DNA of 56,181 nt. Source: an uncultured Bacteroidia bacterium (lineage in GTDB: Bacteria > Bacteroidota > Bacteroidia > Bacteroidales > UBA932). Position 1 is the first letter of the stretch, and each line of letters begins with the position of its first letter. This document shows positions 26,953-37,809 of this stretch, in pieces. The notes beneath the pieces were generated by a model that saw nothing but the letters and a program-made list of their open reading frames with translations, searched no databases and was not told where the DNA came from. Location of the stretch: positions 1-56,181 of the forward strand of contig CACWOZ010000018.1 of NCBI GenBank assembly GCA_902762655.1. The letters run 5' to 3'. Made by a program: the position numbers and the translations under genes.

Positions 26953-28416
26953 TTGAAAACCATTCACCTGAACCTTATTCTACTGTTGATAGGTCTTTCG
27001 ACAGTGATCTCCTGCAACGGGGGACAGAGTAAGACTCTGGAACTCTCCTGCGAGGCAGATCTCCCCGGCCACACTCTCGCCACTATGGCCGGCTCGTATT
27101 ACGACAATAAGTACTCGAAGATGGAAGGAGTCAAGCCCTTCCTGGTGAACGCCGAGGCGGATGCGGTGCAGGCCGTACGTCAGGGCATAGCCGATGTTCT
27201 TGTTGTCGACGAAGTGGTTTTCTCTCAGGAAACAATCAGGGACCTGGGACTCAAATTAGCCTTCAAGGGCGAGGAGGCCTTCCCTTGTGCCATGGCGTTC
27301 AAGAAAGGCGACACCGAACTCCTGCCCCTTTACAATGAGTTCCTCAGCAAAATGAAAGCCGATGGCAGCCTCGATGCGCACAGTGCATACTGGTTGGAAG
27401 AAGGCGAGCCCGTCTCTTATCCGGAAGGTCCGGAAAGCACGAATCAGAAACCTATACGATATTTGACATGCATAAGCACTGCCCCTGTCTCCTATATTAA
27501 AGATGGAGAATGGACCGGTCTGGACCCCGACCTTGTAAAGCGCTTCGGCAGATGGGTCGGCAGACCTGTTGAGACGTCTTACGTCTCGCTTGCTTCTGCT
27601 ATCCTCGCGCTTCAGACAGGGCAGGCCGACATAGTTTCCGGCACGCTGTTTCCAACTGAAATCAGACGCCAGTATGTGGACTTCTCGGAGCCCTACTCCT
27701 ACTGCCGTCCAGCATTTTTCGTAAAGGACGAAGGCTCTGCCTCCGAGGCTGGTTTCTTCCAGAAGGTAAAGAAGGCCTTCCTGGAGTCTTTTGTGGTTGA
27801 GAAACGCTGGAAACTCATTGTCAATGGCCTTATATCAACAATCCTCATCACTCTTCTTGCCATAATCCTCGGCACCATTCTCGGCATGGGGTACTGCGCG
27901 ATGGCCCTCGGCCGCCGGAAATGGATGCGCGCGACGGCAGGAGTTTACGACTACCTGATGCAGGGCATCCCTATCCTGGTGCTGCTGCTGATAATGTTCT
28001 ATGTTGTGCTCGCGGGCACCAAGATGGCAGGCATCTGGGTGGCTGCCATAACCTTCGCGCTGAACTTTGCGGCCTCCTCGGGGAACGTGTTCGCATCTTC
28101 CGTCAGCGCCGTGCCCAAAGGGCAGTGGGAGGCCGGCCATGCGCTCGGGTTCACCTCGGCGCAGACCTTCCGCTGGGTCATCTTCCCCCAGGCGGTAAAA
28201 AGCGGCCTCGGCGCCTATCAGGGCCACTGCGTGGCACTCCTGAAGGGGACTTCGATCGTGGGATACATCGCGGTGATGGACCTCACCCGCGCCAGCGACC
28301 TTCTGCGCAGCCGCACCTTCGACGCCATCATCCCCCTGCTTGTAGTGACCGTGCTGTATTTCGTGCTGGCCTGGTTGCTCAAGGTTTTGTTGAACTTAGC
28401 ATTGAGGAGGAAGTAA
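26953..28416 (+). CDS. amino-acid ABC importer, permuted binding protein fused to permease
   Basis: 487 residues from a TTG start. Signal with lipobox VISC (Cys21). Residues 32-148 look like lobe 2 of a family 3 binding protein ([15 protein letters not shown], then the closing helix [18 protein letters not shown]). Residues 165-258 look like lobe 1 ([43 protein letters not shown]). Lobe order is therefore reversed relative to normal. A HisM/GlnP-type permease follows (280-487) with the EAA loop [11 protein letters not shown] and FPQA. The ATPase gene begins 1 nt after the stop, preceded by a GAGGAGG ribosome site. Confidence 0.85.
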   Translation: MKTIHLNLILLLIGLSTVISCNGGQSKTLELSCEADLPGHTLATMAGSYYDNKYSKMEGVKPFLVNAEADAVQAVRQGIADVLVVDEVVFSQETIRDLGLKLAFKGEEAFPCAMAFKKGDTELLPLYNEFLSKMKADGSLDAHSAYWLEEGEPVSYPEGPESTNQKPIRYLTCISTAPVSYIKDGEWTGLDPDLVKRFGRWVGRPVETSYVSLASAILALQTGQADIVSGTLFPTEIRRQYVDFSEPYSYCRPAFFVKDEGSASEAGFFQKVKKAFLESFVVEKRWKLIVNGLISTILITLLAIILGTILGMGYCAMALGRRKWMRATAGVYDYLMQGIPILVLLLIMFYVVLAGTKMAGIWVAAITFALNFAASSGNVFASSVSAVPKGQWEAGHALGFTSAQTFRWVIFPQAVKSGLGAYQGHCVALLKGTSIVGYIAVMDLTRASDLLRSRTFDAIIPLLVVTVLYFVLAWLLKVLLNLALRRK

Positions 28417-28417
28417 C

Positions 28418-29494
28418 ATGATCAGCGTAAGACATCTCAAAAAAACCTTCACCAACCCCGACGGCAGCACCATCTCGCCGCTGCTGGATGTGAATTTCGA
28501 TATCAATCCCGGAGAGGTCGTGAGCATCATCGGCCCGTCCGGCACCGGCAAGAGCACCATGCTCCGCGCCCTTAATCTGCTCGACCCGCCCACCAGCGGA
28601 GAGATTTTATTCGACGGCCGTAACATCCTCGAGAAGGGATATCCGCTCGAACAACTCAGGCGGAAGATGGGAATGGTGTTCCAGAGTTTCAATCTCTTCC
28701 CGCATCTCTCCGTACTGGAGAATGTGACCTTTGCTCCCGTGAAACTGCTTGGTATTCCGGAAGATAAGGCTCGCGAAGAGGCGCTCGATCTGCTGAAGAA
28801 GGTGGGAATGGCAAGCAAGGCTTCGGTGAATCCGGAGATGCTCTCCGGAGGGCAGAAGCAGCGCGTGGCCATCGCCAGGGCGCTTGCCATGAAGCCGGAA
28901 GTCATCCTCTTCGATGAGCCCACCTCAGCTCTCGACCCCACCATGGTGGGAGAGGTCCTGAGCGTCATCCGCCAACTCGCCAAGGAGGGAATGACCATGC
29001 TGATTGTCACCCACGAGATGAAATTCGCCCGCGACGTCAGCACCAGGATATTCTTCATGAACGAAGGAATCCTCTACGAAGACGGCACCCCCGAGCAGAT
29101 ATTCGAGCATCCGCGCAGGAGCGCGACAAAGGCATTCGTGCAGCGCATCCACAAGCAGGTGTTCGAGGTAGATGTGAACAAGGAGGGATTCGATCCCTAT
29201 GAGATTGGTACGGAGATGGGCCGTTTCTGCCTCAAGTACGGCATTCCCCAGTACTGCGAACCGGCGGCAGTTATCACGCGGGAGATGCTGAGGGAACTTG
29301 CATCCTACCAGAACTTGACCGTACGCCTTTCCTACGGCGAACTCAAGGGCGTGACTTCGGTAGATTTCATGATCAGGGACCTCGACCATTCCCCCCTCTC
29401 CTCCGACATGGACCTCGCTTTGGTCCGGGAGAATTCCAAAGAGATTGTAGAGGAGACCACCGCGCTTGGCTACAGGGTAAAGGTGATTCTATAA
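28418..29494 (+). CDS. amino-acid ABC importer ATP-binding protein with C-terminal extension
   Basis: 358 residues. Residues 1-245 are a GlnQ-type ATPase: Walker [11 protein letters not shown]-loop [10 protein letters not shown], signature LSGGQKQR, Walker B VILFDEP and H-loop THEMKF. Family members usually end near 245. Here about 110 more residues follow ([20 protein letters not shown]...[20 protein letters not shown]...), which look vaguely like an anti-sigma/HATPase fold but lack clear ATP motifs. It follows the binding-protein/permease gene by 1 nt, giving a two-gene importer. The extension may be a regulatory domain. Confidence 0.9.
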   Translation: MISVRHLKKTFTNPDGSTISPLLDVNFDINPGEVVSIIGPSGTGKSTMLRALNLLDPPTSGEILFDGRNILEKGYPLEQLRRKMGMVFQSFNLFPHLSVLENVTFAPVKLLGIPEDKAREEALDLLKKVGMASKASVNPEMLSGGQKQRVAIARALAMKPEVILFDEPTSALDPTMVGEVLSVIRQLAKEGMTMLIVTHEMKFARDVSTRIFFMNEGILYEDGTPEQIFEHPRRSATKAFVQRIHKQVFEVDVNKEGFDPYEIGTEMGRFCLKYGIPQYCEPAAVITREMLRELASYQNLTVRLSYGELKGVTSVDFMIRDLDHSPLSSDMDLALVRENSKEIVEETTALGYRVKVIL

Positions 29495-29524
29495 ACAAGG
29501 TATTTTTTGTAAAAAATTATTGAT

Positions 29525-30871
29525 ATGAGTACTGATTCCAAACTCTCCAAACTCTGGAAAACAGAGGATTGGCTCGCCTGCTGGCTCGGATTCATCGTCA
29601 TCGCCATCGCTGCCGTGGCTGTCCTGACCCAGGCTTTCGACTTCTCCGCTCTCAAATTCAGCACCTGGCATCTCTGGGAGAATGTCGCAGAAAAGAAATC
29701 TCTCGCAGCACAGATCAACGGCAAATTCTGGATCAAACTCCTCCGCACTTTCTGCGTGCTGGCAGTCCTGTTCGGAGCGGGTGTTAAACTTCAGGGCGAA
29801 AAACTCAAGAAGTACATTCCCGCATTCGTCGTCCTGTTCGTGCTTGCCGTCATCGTGCGCCTCATCAGTGCAGAGTTTACCCTCAACCGCTATCTCGAGT
29901 GGGCATTCTGGGCTCTGCTTGTAGGCCTTCTCATCTCCAACACCGTTGGCACTCCCGAGTGGCTCAAGCCGGCCATACGGACCGAGTTCTACATCAAGAC
30001 CGGTCTGGTGATCATGGGATTCAGCGTGCTTTTCAGCAACATCGCCAAGTTCGGCCTCTACGGCCTAGGCATCGCCTGGATAGTCACTCCCATCGTCATC
30101 ATCTTCATGTGGTGGTTCGGCACCAAGGTACTCAAGATCGACAACAAGCCTCTGGTAATCACCCTTGCTTCAGCGACTTCCGTCTGCGGTACTTCCGCAG
30201 CGATCGCGACCGGAGCTGCCGCCAAGGCCAAGAAGGATGATCTCTCGCTCGCCATCTCCATCTCTATCATCTTTACTATCCTGATGATGGTATTCGAGCC
30301 CATGATTATCCGCTGGGCCGGCATGAATCAACTGATGGGAGGTTCGCTGATAGGCGGAACCGTTGACAGCACCGGTGCAGTAGTGCTTGCAGGCAACGCC
30401 CTCGGGCCCGAGGCAGAACAGGCCGCAGTGCTTGTGAAGAGCATCCAGAACATCCTCATCGGCTTCATCGCCTTCTTCGTTGCCATCTTCTTCGCTACCC
30501 GCGTCGACAAGACCGGAGATGCCAAGGTCGGTGCAGGCGAGATCTGGACCCGCTTCCCCAAGTTCATCATCGGTTTCTTCGTGGCTTCGCTGGTCGCATC
30601 CTTCATCTTCCTGCCCCTTTGCGGCGGCGGTGATGTCAAGGCCATCAACGGCGTGCTCGACCAGTACAAGAACTGGGCGTTCGTGCTCGCGTTCACTTCT
30701 ATCGGTCTGGACACCAACTTCAAGAGCCTTATCAAACAGATGCAGGGCGGCAAGATCCTCTGGCTCTATGTTATCGGCCAGTTGTTCAACATCGCCCTCA
30801 CCCTCTTTGCGGTGTGGTTCCTGCTCAGTGGTGTCGTCTTCGACGTTCCGGTGTTGGATTTGTATAAATAG
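29525..30871 (+). CDS. YeiH family putative sulfate exporter (UPF0324)
   Basis: 448 residues with ten or eleven helices. Family signatures include YIKTGLVIMGFSVLF, SATSVCGTSAAIATGAAAKAKKDD and GGTVDSTGAVVLAGNALG, followed by SIQNILIGFIAFFVA. The N-terminus has an extra 90 or so residues of soluble and membrane sequence compared with short YeiH proteins. The next small membrane gene starts on the last base of its stop codon (TAGTG), so the two are coupled. Confidence 0.88.
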   Translation: MSTDSKLSKLWKTEDWLACWLGFIVIAIAAVAVLTQAFDFSALKFSTWHLWENVAEKKSLAAQINGKFWIKLLRTFCVLAVLFGAGVKLQGEKLKKYIPAFVVLFVLAVIVRLISAEFTLNRYLEWAFWALLVGLLISNTVGTPEWLKPAIRTEFYIKTGLVIMGFSVLFSNIAKFGLYGLGIAWIVTPIVIIFMWWFGTKVLKIDNKPLVITLASATSVCGTSAAIATGAAAKAKKDDLSLAISISIIFTILMMVFEPMIIRWAGMNQLMGGSLIGGTVDSTGAVVLAGNALGPEAEQAAVLVKSIQNILIGFIAFFVAIFFATRVDKTGDAKVGAGEIWTRFPKFIIGFFVASLVASFIFLPLCGGGDVKAINGVLDQYKNWAFVLAFTSIGLDTNFKSLIKQMQGGKILWLYVIGQLFNIALTLFAVWFLLSGVVFDVPVLDLYK

Positions 30872-31149
30872 TGAAGGAATCCAGAAAGATATTGAAAGTG
30901 GCGACCGTCATACTGGCGGTCGTCACTTTAATACTTGCCGGCTACATAATGTGGCACCGGCTGGGCCTCAGCCCCGACTATGATTTCGGCGCCGGCGCCT
31001 ATTTCTATGCCGACGACCCTGCGATCCAGGAACTCTCAGAGCGCCAGGCCTACGTTACTTACGTTCCCAAATGGATACACTACGTCCTCTTCTTCTCCTG
31101 GGGCGCCCTCATGTGGCTCCTTTGGAAATGGGTGGACCGCCGGAAATGA
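30871..31149 (+). CDS. small two-helix membrane protein
   Basis: 92 residues from a GTG start that shares its G with the upstream TAG stop. It has a transmembrane helix at 9-27, an extracytoplasmic loop rich in Asp, Tyr and Ala, and a second helix near 67-84 (WIHYVLFFSWGALMWLLWKW). No family is recognised. Tight coupling suggests an accessory subunit of the YeiH transporter. Confidence 0.65.
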   Translation: MKESRKILKVATVILAVVTLILAGYIMWHRLGLSPDYDFGAGAYFYADDPAIQELSERQAYVTYVPKWIHYVLFFSWGALMWLLWKWVDRRK

Positions 31150-31152
31150 CTC

Positions 31153-33204
31153 TCACGCATTTCTCAGAACCGTTTCACCGTTAGCGCTGTCGACTTCGAT
31201 GGCGCTTTCTTTGTGGATTTTGCCTTCCAGGATTTCGCGGGCCAGTTTGTTCACCAACTCGCGCTGGATGAGGCGCTTGACGGGACGCGCGCCGAATACG
31301 GGATCGTAGCCATTCTCCACCATATCGTCTTCGAAGGCACGGGTGTAGGTCAGACGCACATTGTCCTCTTCGAGCTTGCGCTGGAGAATGCCCATCTGTA
31401 TGTGCACGATTTCCCGGATATTCTCCTTTGTCAGAGCGTCGAACACCACAATCTCGTCTATCCTGTTGAGGAACTCCGGCCTCATACGCAGGCGCAGCTC
31501 CTCCTCCTTGAGGTTGGAGGTCATGATGAGGATGGTGTTCTTGAAGTCCACCGTGCGGCCCTTGTTGTCGGTCAGACGTCCGTCGTCCAGCACCTGCAGG
31601 AGGATGTTGAACACGTCCGGATGCGCCTTCTCGATCTCGTCGAGCAGCACCACGGAGTAGGGTTTGCGGCGCACCGCCTCGGTCAGCTGGCCGCCCTCAT
31701 CGTATCCCACATATCCCGGAGGCGCACCGATCAGACGGCTGACGGTGTGCGATTCCTGGTACTCGCTCATATCGATACGGGTCATCATCGTCTCGTCGTT
31801 GAAGAGGAACTCCGCCAGGGCCTTCGCAAGTTCGGTCTTGCCCACGCCGGTGGTGCCCAGGAAGAGGAATGAGCCGATGGGCCTGTGCTCGTTGCTAAGG
31901 CCTGCGCGTGAACGGCGCACTGCATCCGATACGGCGGCGATGGCCTTGTCCTGGCCCACCACCCTCTTGTGCAGTTCACTCTCCATTCGCAGGAGTTTCT
32001 CCTTCTCGCTTTCCAGCATACGGTTCACGGGGATGCCGGTCCAGCGGGCCACCACCTCCGCGATATCTTCTGGCGTAACAGCCTCATTTATAATGGGATC
32101 CTTGATGGCGGCCTGTTTTGCGCTGAGCTCTTCGATACGGGCGCGGGCCTGGGCTATCTTGCCGTATCTCAACTCGGCCACCTTGCCGTAGTTACCCTGA
32201 CGCTCGGCGATGCGGGCCTCGTTCTCGTCGTCCTCAATCTCCTGGCGGGCCTTCTGCAGGTCGACCACTATCTCCTTCTCGGAACTCCAGCGCTTCATCA
32301 GCTCTTCGCGCCTGGCCTTCAGTTCCGTCAGTTCGGAGTCTATCTTCTCGGCTTTCAGCGAGGTGCTCTCGCGCTTCACGGCCTCCTTCTCGATTTCGAG
32401 CTGGCGTATCTTCGAGTTGAGGTCGTCGATGGGCTCCGGCACGGAGTTCATCTCCAGACGCAACTTGGAAGCCGCCTCGTCGATCAGGTCGATGGCCTTG
32501 TCCGGCAGGAAACGGTTGTTTATGTAGCGGTGGCTGAGGTTCACGGCCGCGATCAGGGCATCGTCCTCGATGCGCACCTTGTGGTGGTTCTCGTATTTCT
32601 CCTTCAGGCCGCGCAGGATGCTGATGCTCTCGGCGGGGCTCGGCTCGTCCACCATCACCTTCTGGAAACGGCGCTCAAGGGCCTTGTCCTGTTCGAAGTA
32701 TTTCTGATATTCGTCGAGGGTGGTGGAACCGATTGTGCGGAGCTCGCCGCGCGCCAGTGCAGGCTTGAGGATGTTGGATGCGTCCATTGCGCCGGAAGAG
32801 CGCCCGGCGCCCACGAGGGTGTGGATTTCATCGATGAAGAGGATGATCTCTCCGTCGCTCTCGACCACTTCCTTGACTACACCTTTGAGCCTTTCCTCGA
32901 ACTCTCCCTGGTATTTCGCGCCTGCGATCAGCGCGCCCATGTCGAGGGAGAAGACCTTCTTGGATTTAAGGTTCTCCGGCACCTGGCCGTTGACTATCTT
33001 GGTGGCTATGCCTTCGGAGATGGCGGTCTTGCCCACGCCCGGCTCGCCAACCAGGATAGGATTGTTCTTGGTGCGCCTGCTAAGTATCTGCAGCACACGC
33101 CGGATCTCGTCGTCGCGCCCGATTACCGGGTCCAACTTGCCCTTCGCCGCCCTGTCGTTCAGGTCGATGGCGTATTTGCTCAAAAATTCGTATTTGTTTT
33201 CCAT
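31153..33204 (-). CDS. clpB: ClpB-type disaggregase lacking the N-domain
   Basis: 683 residues against about 860 for typical ClpB. The sequence starts [20 protein letters not shown] just before the first AAA domain (Walker A GEPGVGKT), so the substrate-collecting N-domain is missing. The coiled-coil M-domain is present, and the second AAA has [11 protein letters not shown] segment between MTSNL and [11 protein letters not shown] (about 30 residues in usual ClpB) is also shortened to a few residues. Sensor, Arg-finger and C-terminal parts remain. A good ribosome site (AGGAGG) precedes the ATG, so this is a genuine start. It should still thread aggregates with DnaK. Confidence 0.9.
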   Translation of the reverse strand: MENKYEFLSKYAIDLNDRAAKGKLDPVIGRDDEIRRVLQILSRRTKNNPILVGEPGVGKTAISEGIATKIVNGQVPENLKSKKVFSLDMGALIAGAKYQGEFEERLKGVVKEVVESDGEIILFIDEIHTLVGAGRSSGAMDASNILKPALARGELRTIGSTTLDEYQKYFEQDKALERRFQKVMVDEPSPAESISILRGLKEKYENHHKVRIEDDALIAAVNLSHRYINNRFLPDKAIDLIDEAASKLRLEMNSVPEPIDDLNSKIRQLEIEKEAVKRESTSLKAEKIDSELTELKARREELMKRWSSEKEIVVDLQKARQEIEDDENEARIAERQGNYGKVAELRYGKIAQARARIEELSAKQAAIKDPIINEAVTPEDIAEVVARWTGIPVNRMLESEKEKLLRMESELHKRVVGQDKAIAAVSDAVRRSRAGLSNEHRPIGSFLFLGTTGVGKTELAKALAEFLFNDETMMTRIDMSEYQESHTVSRLIGAPPGYVGYDEGGQLTEAVRRKPYSVVLLDEIEKAHPDVFNILLQVLDDGRLTDNKGRTVDFKNTILIMTSNLKEEELRLRMRPEFLNRIDEIVVFDALTKENIREIVHIQMGILQRKLEEDNVRLTYTRAFEDDMVENGYDPVFGARPVKRLIQRELVNKLAREILEGKIHKESAIEVDSANGETVLRNA

Positions 33205-33289
33205 AATCTGTCCTCCTTTCGCCGGTCCTTCCCGGCAATTGGAATGTGGTCAAATTACGGACCTGTGACAAAATGTCAGTAAAAAAGAG

Positions 33290-33297
33290 TATATTTG
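33290..33297 (+). promoter_or_regulatory. -7 promoter box for the sigma-54 activator gene
   Basis: TATATTTG, a perfect TAnnTTTG, ends 8 nt before ATG 33306, so the transcript would be nearly leaderless. Confidence 0.6.
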
Positions 33298-33305
33298 CGG
33301 AGTTT

Positions 33306-34492
<1,187 letters not shown>

Positions 34493-34496
<4 letters not shown>

Positions 34497-34996
34497 AAAA
34501 GGCCATCTACATAATCGCTGCGGTTCTCTGCCTGGCAGGATGCCGGGTGACCTACTCCTTCTCCGGCACATCCATCGACCCGGACGTGCACACCATCTGC
34601 ATTCCCACCTTCGAATACAAGGCCCTGCGGGTGAACCCCTCGCTGGCGAACGACATCTCAGAGGAACTCCGCACCCGCTTCCGCCGTATGACCAGCCTCG
34701 AGCAGGTGGAGATGGACGGGGACCTGGAAATTATCGGGGAGATATCCGGATACGATGTGCAGGCATCTGCCGTGACGGCGGATGAAGTCGCCGCGCAGAA
34801 CCGCCTGACCGTAGTGGTGAAGGTCGATTTCAACAATGTCAAGCATCCGGAGGACAGTTTCTCCGGCAAGAGTTTCTCGGCCTATGCCGACTACGACTCC
34901 ACCAATTCGCTCGACGCTGTGGAGAGTACCCTCTGCGCCGAGATCATCGAAAAGATCATAGAAGACATCTTCAACGCAACCGTCGCACAATGGTAG
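34493..34996 (+). CDS. lptE: LptE family LPS-assembly lipoprotein
   Basis: 167 residues with lipobox LAGC (Cys17) and the LptE fold: YSFSGTSI, IPTFEYKALRVNPSLANDISEELRTRF (shown in parts), then strands ending CAEIIEKIIEDIFNATV. LptE plugs the LptD barrel and delivers LPS to the outer leaflet. It overlaps the sigma-54 activator by 4 nt and the following gene by 7 nt. Confidence 0.88.
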
Positions 34997-35643
34997 AAAA
35001 CGACTACATCGATCTCAAGAAACTGAACCTCGACGAACTCAACGGCGTGGTGAACCTTTATCCCTGGTTCGGCGGCGCCCGCAAGGAATTATGCCGCAGG
35101 ATGTCCGAACTGGGCGAAGGCGCATGGAGCGACGAGCGCTATGCCGACGCCGCCCTCTACATCGGATCGCGCCGCATCATAGCGGGGCTCGCCCACAAGG
35201 GCCACAAGGCCGACTACTCCGATATCCAGGTAAAGGAACTCCTGCGCGCGTATATAGATGAAGGTGTAGGAGAGATAAAGGACGAGGGCGCCCCCCGCAG
35301 GGTGATTGTGGTCGGCGGCGACTATTTCTCCGCCCAGCAGTATGCCGCGGTGAAGCAGGACGGCGACAACGCCTTCGGCTCCATGGCACAGGAAAAACCG
35401 GATTCCGCTGTTACGAGGGATTCTGCCGTTGCCGGAGAGAATGCCACTCCGAAGAGCCCCCAAGGCGACGAAGGAATCTCCCCGCAGGACTCCCTCAACG
35501 ATTTCTTTACAGAGACCTTGGCCCAAATCTATGCAGATCAGGGCTATCCGGAGCAGGCGGCGCAAATTTATTCGCGCTTAAGTTTGCGATTCCCGGAAAA
35601 AAGTGCTTACTTTGCATCCCTTATCGAAAAATTAAAGAATTAG
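34990..35643 (+). CDS. hypothetical protein with C-terminal TPR-like motif
   Basis: 217 residues without signal peptide. The N-terminal half is charged and helical (DYIDLKKLNLDELNGVVNLYPWF). The middle is low complexity (GENATPKSPQGDEG). The end has one TPR-like hairpin (YADQGYPEQAAQIYSRLSLRFPEK). It is coupled to lptE by a 7-nt overlap and precedes secG by 3 nt. Its placement between lptE and secG is familiar in Bacteroidales but its role is unknown. Confidence 0.75.
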   Translation: MVENDYIDLKKLNLDELNGVVNLYPWFGGARKELCRRMSELGEGAWSDERYADAALYIGSRRIIAGLAHKGHKADYSDIQVKELLRAYIDEGVGEIKDEGAPRRVIVVGGDYFSAQQYAAVKQDGDNAFGSMAQEKPDSAVTRDSAVAGENATPKSPQGDEGISPQDSLNDFFTETLAQIYADQGYPEQAAQIYSRLSLRFPEKSAYFASLIEKLKN

Positions 35644-35646
35644 TAT

Positions 35647-35991
35647 ATGAACGCAGTATTTACAATCCTGACAGTGCTCATCGTTTTGGCGAGCCTCCTG
35701 CTTATCGGAGTAGTCCTTCTCCAGAATGGAAAGGGTGAAGGTCTTGCCAGTAATTTCGTGGCCGGCAACCAGACCTTCGGCGTACGCCAGACAGCAGACA
35801 TCCTCGAGAAAATTACCTGGGGTCTGGTAGTATTCATCCTCGCAGTATCCATCTTTGCATCGTTCTCCGTCCGCAGCAAGACCGGCGGAATGGACATCAC
35901 CGAGGAACTCGAGAACAACGAGGCTGCCGCCCAGCCTGAATTCCCCACCGCACCCATCGAGCAGACTGCACCTACCACCGAGGCAGAGTAA
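35647..35991 (+). CDS. secG: preprotein translocase subunit SecG
   Basis: 114 residues with two transmembrane helices (about 4-22 and 58-76) flanking the conserved NGKGEGLASNF loop, then an acidic tail. SecG assists SecYEG-mediated export. It is the last gene of the sigma-54 activator-lptE operon and is followed by the hairpin terminator at 36015-36046. Confidence 0.92.
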   Translation: MNAVFTILTVLIVLASLLLIGVVLLQNGKGEGLASNFVAGNQTFGVRQTADILEKITWGLVVFILAVSIFASFSVRSKTGGMDITEELENNEAAAQPEFPTAPIEQTAPTTEAE

Positions 35992-36014
35992 GTGATTTAC
36001 AAGTGATTACGTAT

Positions 36015-36046
36015 AAAGAAGTCGCCAACCGGCGGCTTCTTTATTC
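36015..36046 (+). terminator. intrinsic terminator after secG
   Basis: A 12-bp stem (36015-36026 with 36031-36042, one T-G pair) and a 4-nt AACC loop. The tail CTTTATT is short but T-rich. Ends the activator-lptE-secG operon. Confidence 0.75.
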
Positions 36047-36071
36047 GTGCTATGCATATCGTATTTTTTCC

Positions 36072-36079
36072 TATATTTG
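36072..36079 (+). promoter_or_regulatory. -7 promoter box for the OmpA/TPR lipoprotein gene
   Basis: TATATTTG, a perfect TAnnTTTG, ends 20 nt before ATG 36100. It lies inside any longer reading from ATG 36052, arguing for the 36100 start. Confidence 0.65.
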
Positions 36080-36099
36080 TAATTCCAACAATTAGAATT

Positions 36100-37749
36100 A
36101 TGAAGATGAACAAAATTTTAGCAGTTGCCGCCGTGGCCCTGGCCATGGTCGCCTGCAACAAGAACTCAGCCCAGCAGATGGCTGACGCCGCCAGCAACGT
36201 GGGCGTCAGCTGTGTTCCCGGGGTGCTGACCGTCATCAATAATGAAATCCCTGTCAGCATCACCGTAGACTACCCTGCCGCATATTTCGCTCCAGAAAGC
36301 AAACTGGCGGTGACTCCCGTCATCGTGTATGAAGGCGGCGAAGCCGCCGGTCCCGTGTTCCGCTATCAGGGTTCGGGCGTACGCGAGAACAACAAGGTGA
36401 TTTCCTCCGAAGGCGGTTCCGTGGTGGAGAACTTCTCCATCCCTTTCGTGGAAGGCATGAAGAAGTGCTATCTGGAACTGCGAAGTGTAGCCTCATATAA
36501 AGACAGGACCATCGCCCTCCCCAGCCGCAAGGTTGCCGATGGCGTTATCCTCACCGGAAATGATTTTTCCACCCATGGCTACTACGAATATAAGGAAGAC
36601 GGTTATCAGCATTCTTATACCAAGACAAGTGAAGGCCAGATACACTACGATGTGAACTCATCCGCATTAAAGAACAGTGAACTCGCTGGCGTATCTTTCA
36701 AAGAATATAAGGAGGAACTTGCCGAACTCGCCGAGAACGACCGTGCGAAGATCAAGGATGTGAAGATTATCTCCTATGCCTCTCCCGAAGGCGGCGAGGA
36801 GCATAATGCGAAACTTTCGAAAGAGCGTTCGGACGCTGCCAAGAAGGCGTGGGGCTCCGTTTCCAAGAATCTGGACGCCGGCACCCCGGACATCCAAAGC
36901 ATGGGCCAGGACTGGGAAGGTTTCCAGGAAGCGGTCGCCAAGTCCAATATCGAAGATAAGGACCTCATTCTCCGCGTGCTGTCCATGTACAACGACCCTG
37001 AGGTACGCGAGAGCGAAATCCGCAACATGAGCCAGATCTTCACCGAACTCAAGAAGGAGGTCCTCCCTGAACTCCGCCGTTCCCGTTTCGTCACAGAGGT
37101 TGAATATGAGAACTACACCGATGCCGAACTCCAGCGCCTTGCGGACCGCAAACTCCTCTATCTGGTAGATGAGCCCGCAGTGCTTCGCATTGCTGCTACC
37201 TCCGAGGATCCCGAGCGCAAGGAACTCTTCTACAGGGCCGCCGCAGAGCGCTATAACTCTCAGGTCGGCCGCTACGACCTCGCGATACTCAAACTCGACC
37301 AGGGTTCGCACGCGGTTACCGAGATGTATCTGCAGCAGATGAAGGACCAGAACGATCCCGACGTGCTCAACGCTCTCGGAGTGGTGGAACTCCGCCGCGG
37401 GAACTTCGATAAGGCGGCCGAGTTCTTCGAGAAGTCCGGCAACGCCTCTGCCATCAGGAATCTCGGCATCGTTGCCCTCTCAAAAGGTGATTATCATACG
37501 GCAGCCGACAAGCTGAAGGGTGCGGGAGATGTCAACGAGGCCATTGCAAACATCATGTGCGGCGAGCTCGATGCGGCGGAATCCGCCCTCAAGGATGTGG
37601 ACAGCGCCCAGGCGGACTATTACCGCGCTGTAGTCGCAGCCCGCAAGGGAAAATTGAAAGAAGCGAAGAAATTGCTTGATTCGGCTTGCGAAAAAGACCC
37701 CTCTCTACGCGAAAAAGCCCTCAAGGATATAGAATTCGTTGCATTATAA
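36100..37749 (+). CDS. lipoprotein with OmpA-like and TPR regions
   Basis: 549 residues from ATG 36100, giving MKMNKILAVAAVALAMVAC with a lipobox. An in-frame ATG at 36052 would put 16 residues before the signal and precede the -7 box. The middle has an OmpA/MotB-like peptidoglycan-binding signature (VKIISYASPEGGEEHNAKLS then ERSDAAKKAW). The C-terminal 170 residues are TPR-like (VLNALGVVELRRGNFDKAAE, ALSKGDYHTAADKL). Likely an envelope scaffold. A terminator at 37769 follows. Confidence 0.75.
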   Translation: MKMNKILAVAAVALAMVACNKNSAQQMADAASNVGVSCVPGVLTVINNEIPVSITVDYPAAYFAPESKLAVTPVIVYEGGEAAGPVFRYQGSGVRENNKVISSEGGSVVENFSIPFVEGMKKCYLELRSVASYKDRTIALPSRKVADGVILTGNDFSTHGYYEYKEDGYQHSYTKTSEGQIHYDVNSSALKNSELAGVSFKEYKEELAELAENDRAKIKDVKIISYASPEGGEEHNAKLSKERSDAAKKAWGSVSKNLDAGTPDIQSMGQDWEGFQEAVAKSNIEDKDLILRVLSMYNDPEVRESEIRNMSQIFTELKKEVLPELRRSRFVTEVEYENYTDAELQRLADRKLLYLVDEPAVLRIAATSEDPERKELFYRAAAERYNSQVGRYDLAILKLDQGSHAVTEMYLQQMKDQNDPDVLNALGVVELRRGNFDKAAEFFEKSGNASAIRNLGIVALSKGDYHTAADKLKGAGDVNEAIANIMCGELDAAESALKDVDSAQADYYRAVVAARKGKLKEAKKLLDSACEKDPSLREKALKDIEFVAL

Positions 37750-37768
37750 AAATTTTTCCGTATATTTG
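37739..37768 (+). promoter_or_regulatory. rpsL promoter (TTG-N19-TATATTTG)
   Basis: TTG at 37739-37741, 19 nt spacer, TATATTTG at 37761-37768: a consensus Bacteroidetes promoter. It overlaps the 3' end of the upstream gene and runs directly into the terminator hairpin at 37769. Predicted start of transcription falls inside the hairpin's left arm. Confidence 0.75.
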
Positions 37769-37797
37769 CACCCCCTTTTTTATGGGGGTGTTTTTTT
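37769..37797 (+). terminator. intrinsic terminator overlapping the rpsL promoter region
   Basis: Stem CACCCCC (37769-37775) with GGGGGTG (37784-37790), 8-nt loop, followed by seven T residues (37791-37797). It ends the upstream lipoprotein transcript, while an rpsL transcript starting at about 37774 would lack most of the left arm and escape. Confidence 0.8.
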
Positions 37798-37809
37798 AAT
37801 TATTTATTT

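Noticed and set aside
31969-33282. 437-codon open frame antisense to clpB
   Set aside because: It mirrors clpB codons, has no recognisable domain or promoter, and overlaps the next gene's regulatory region.
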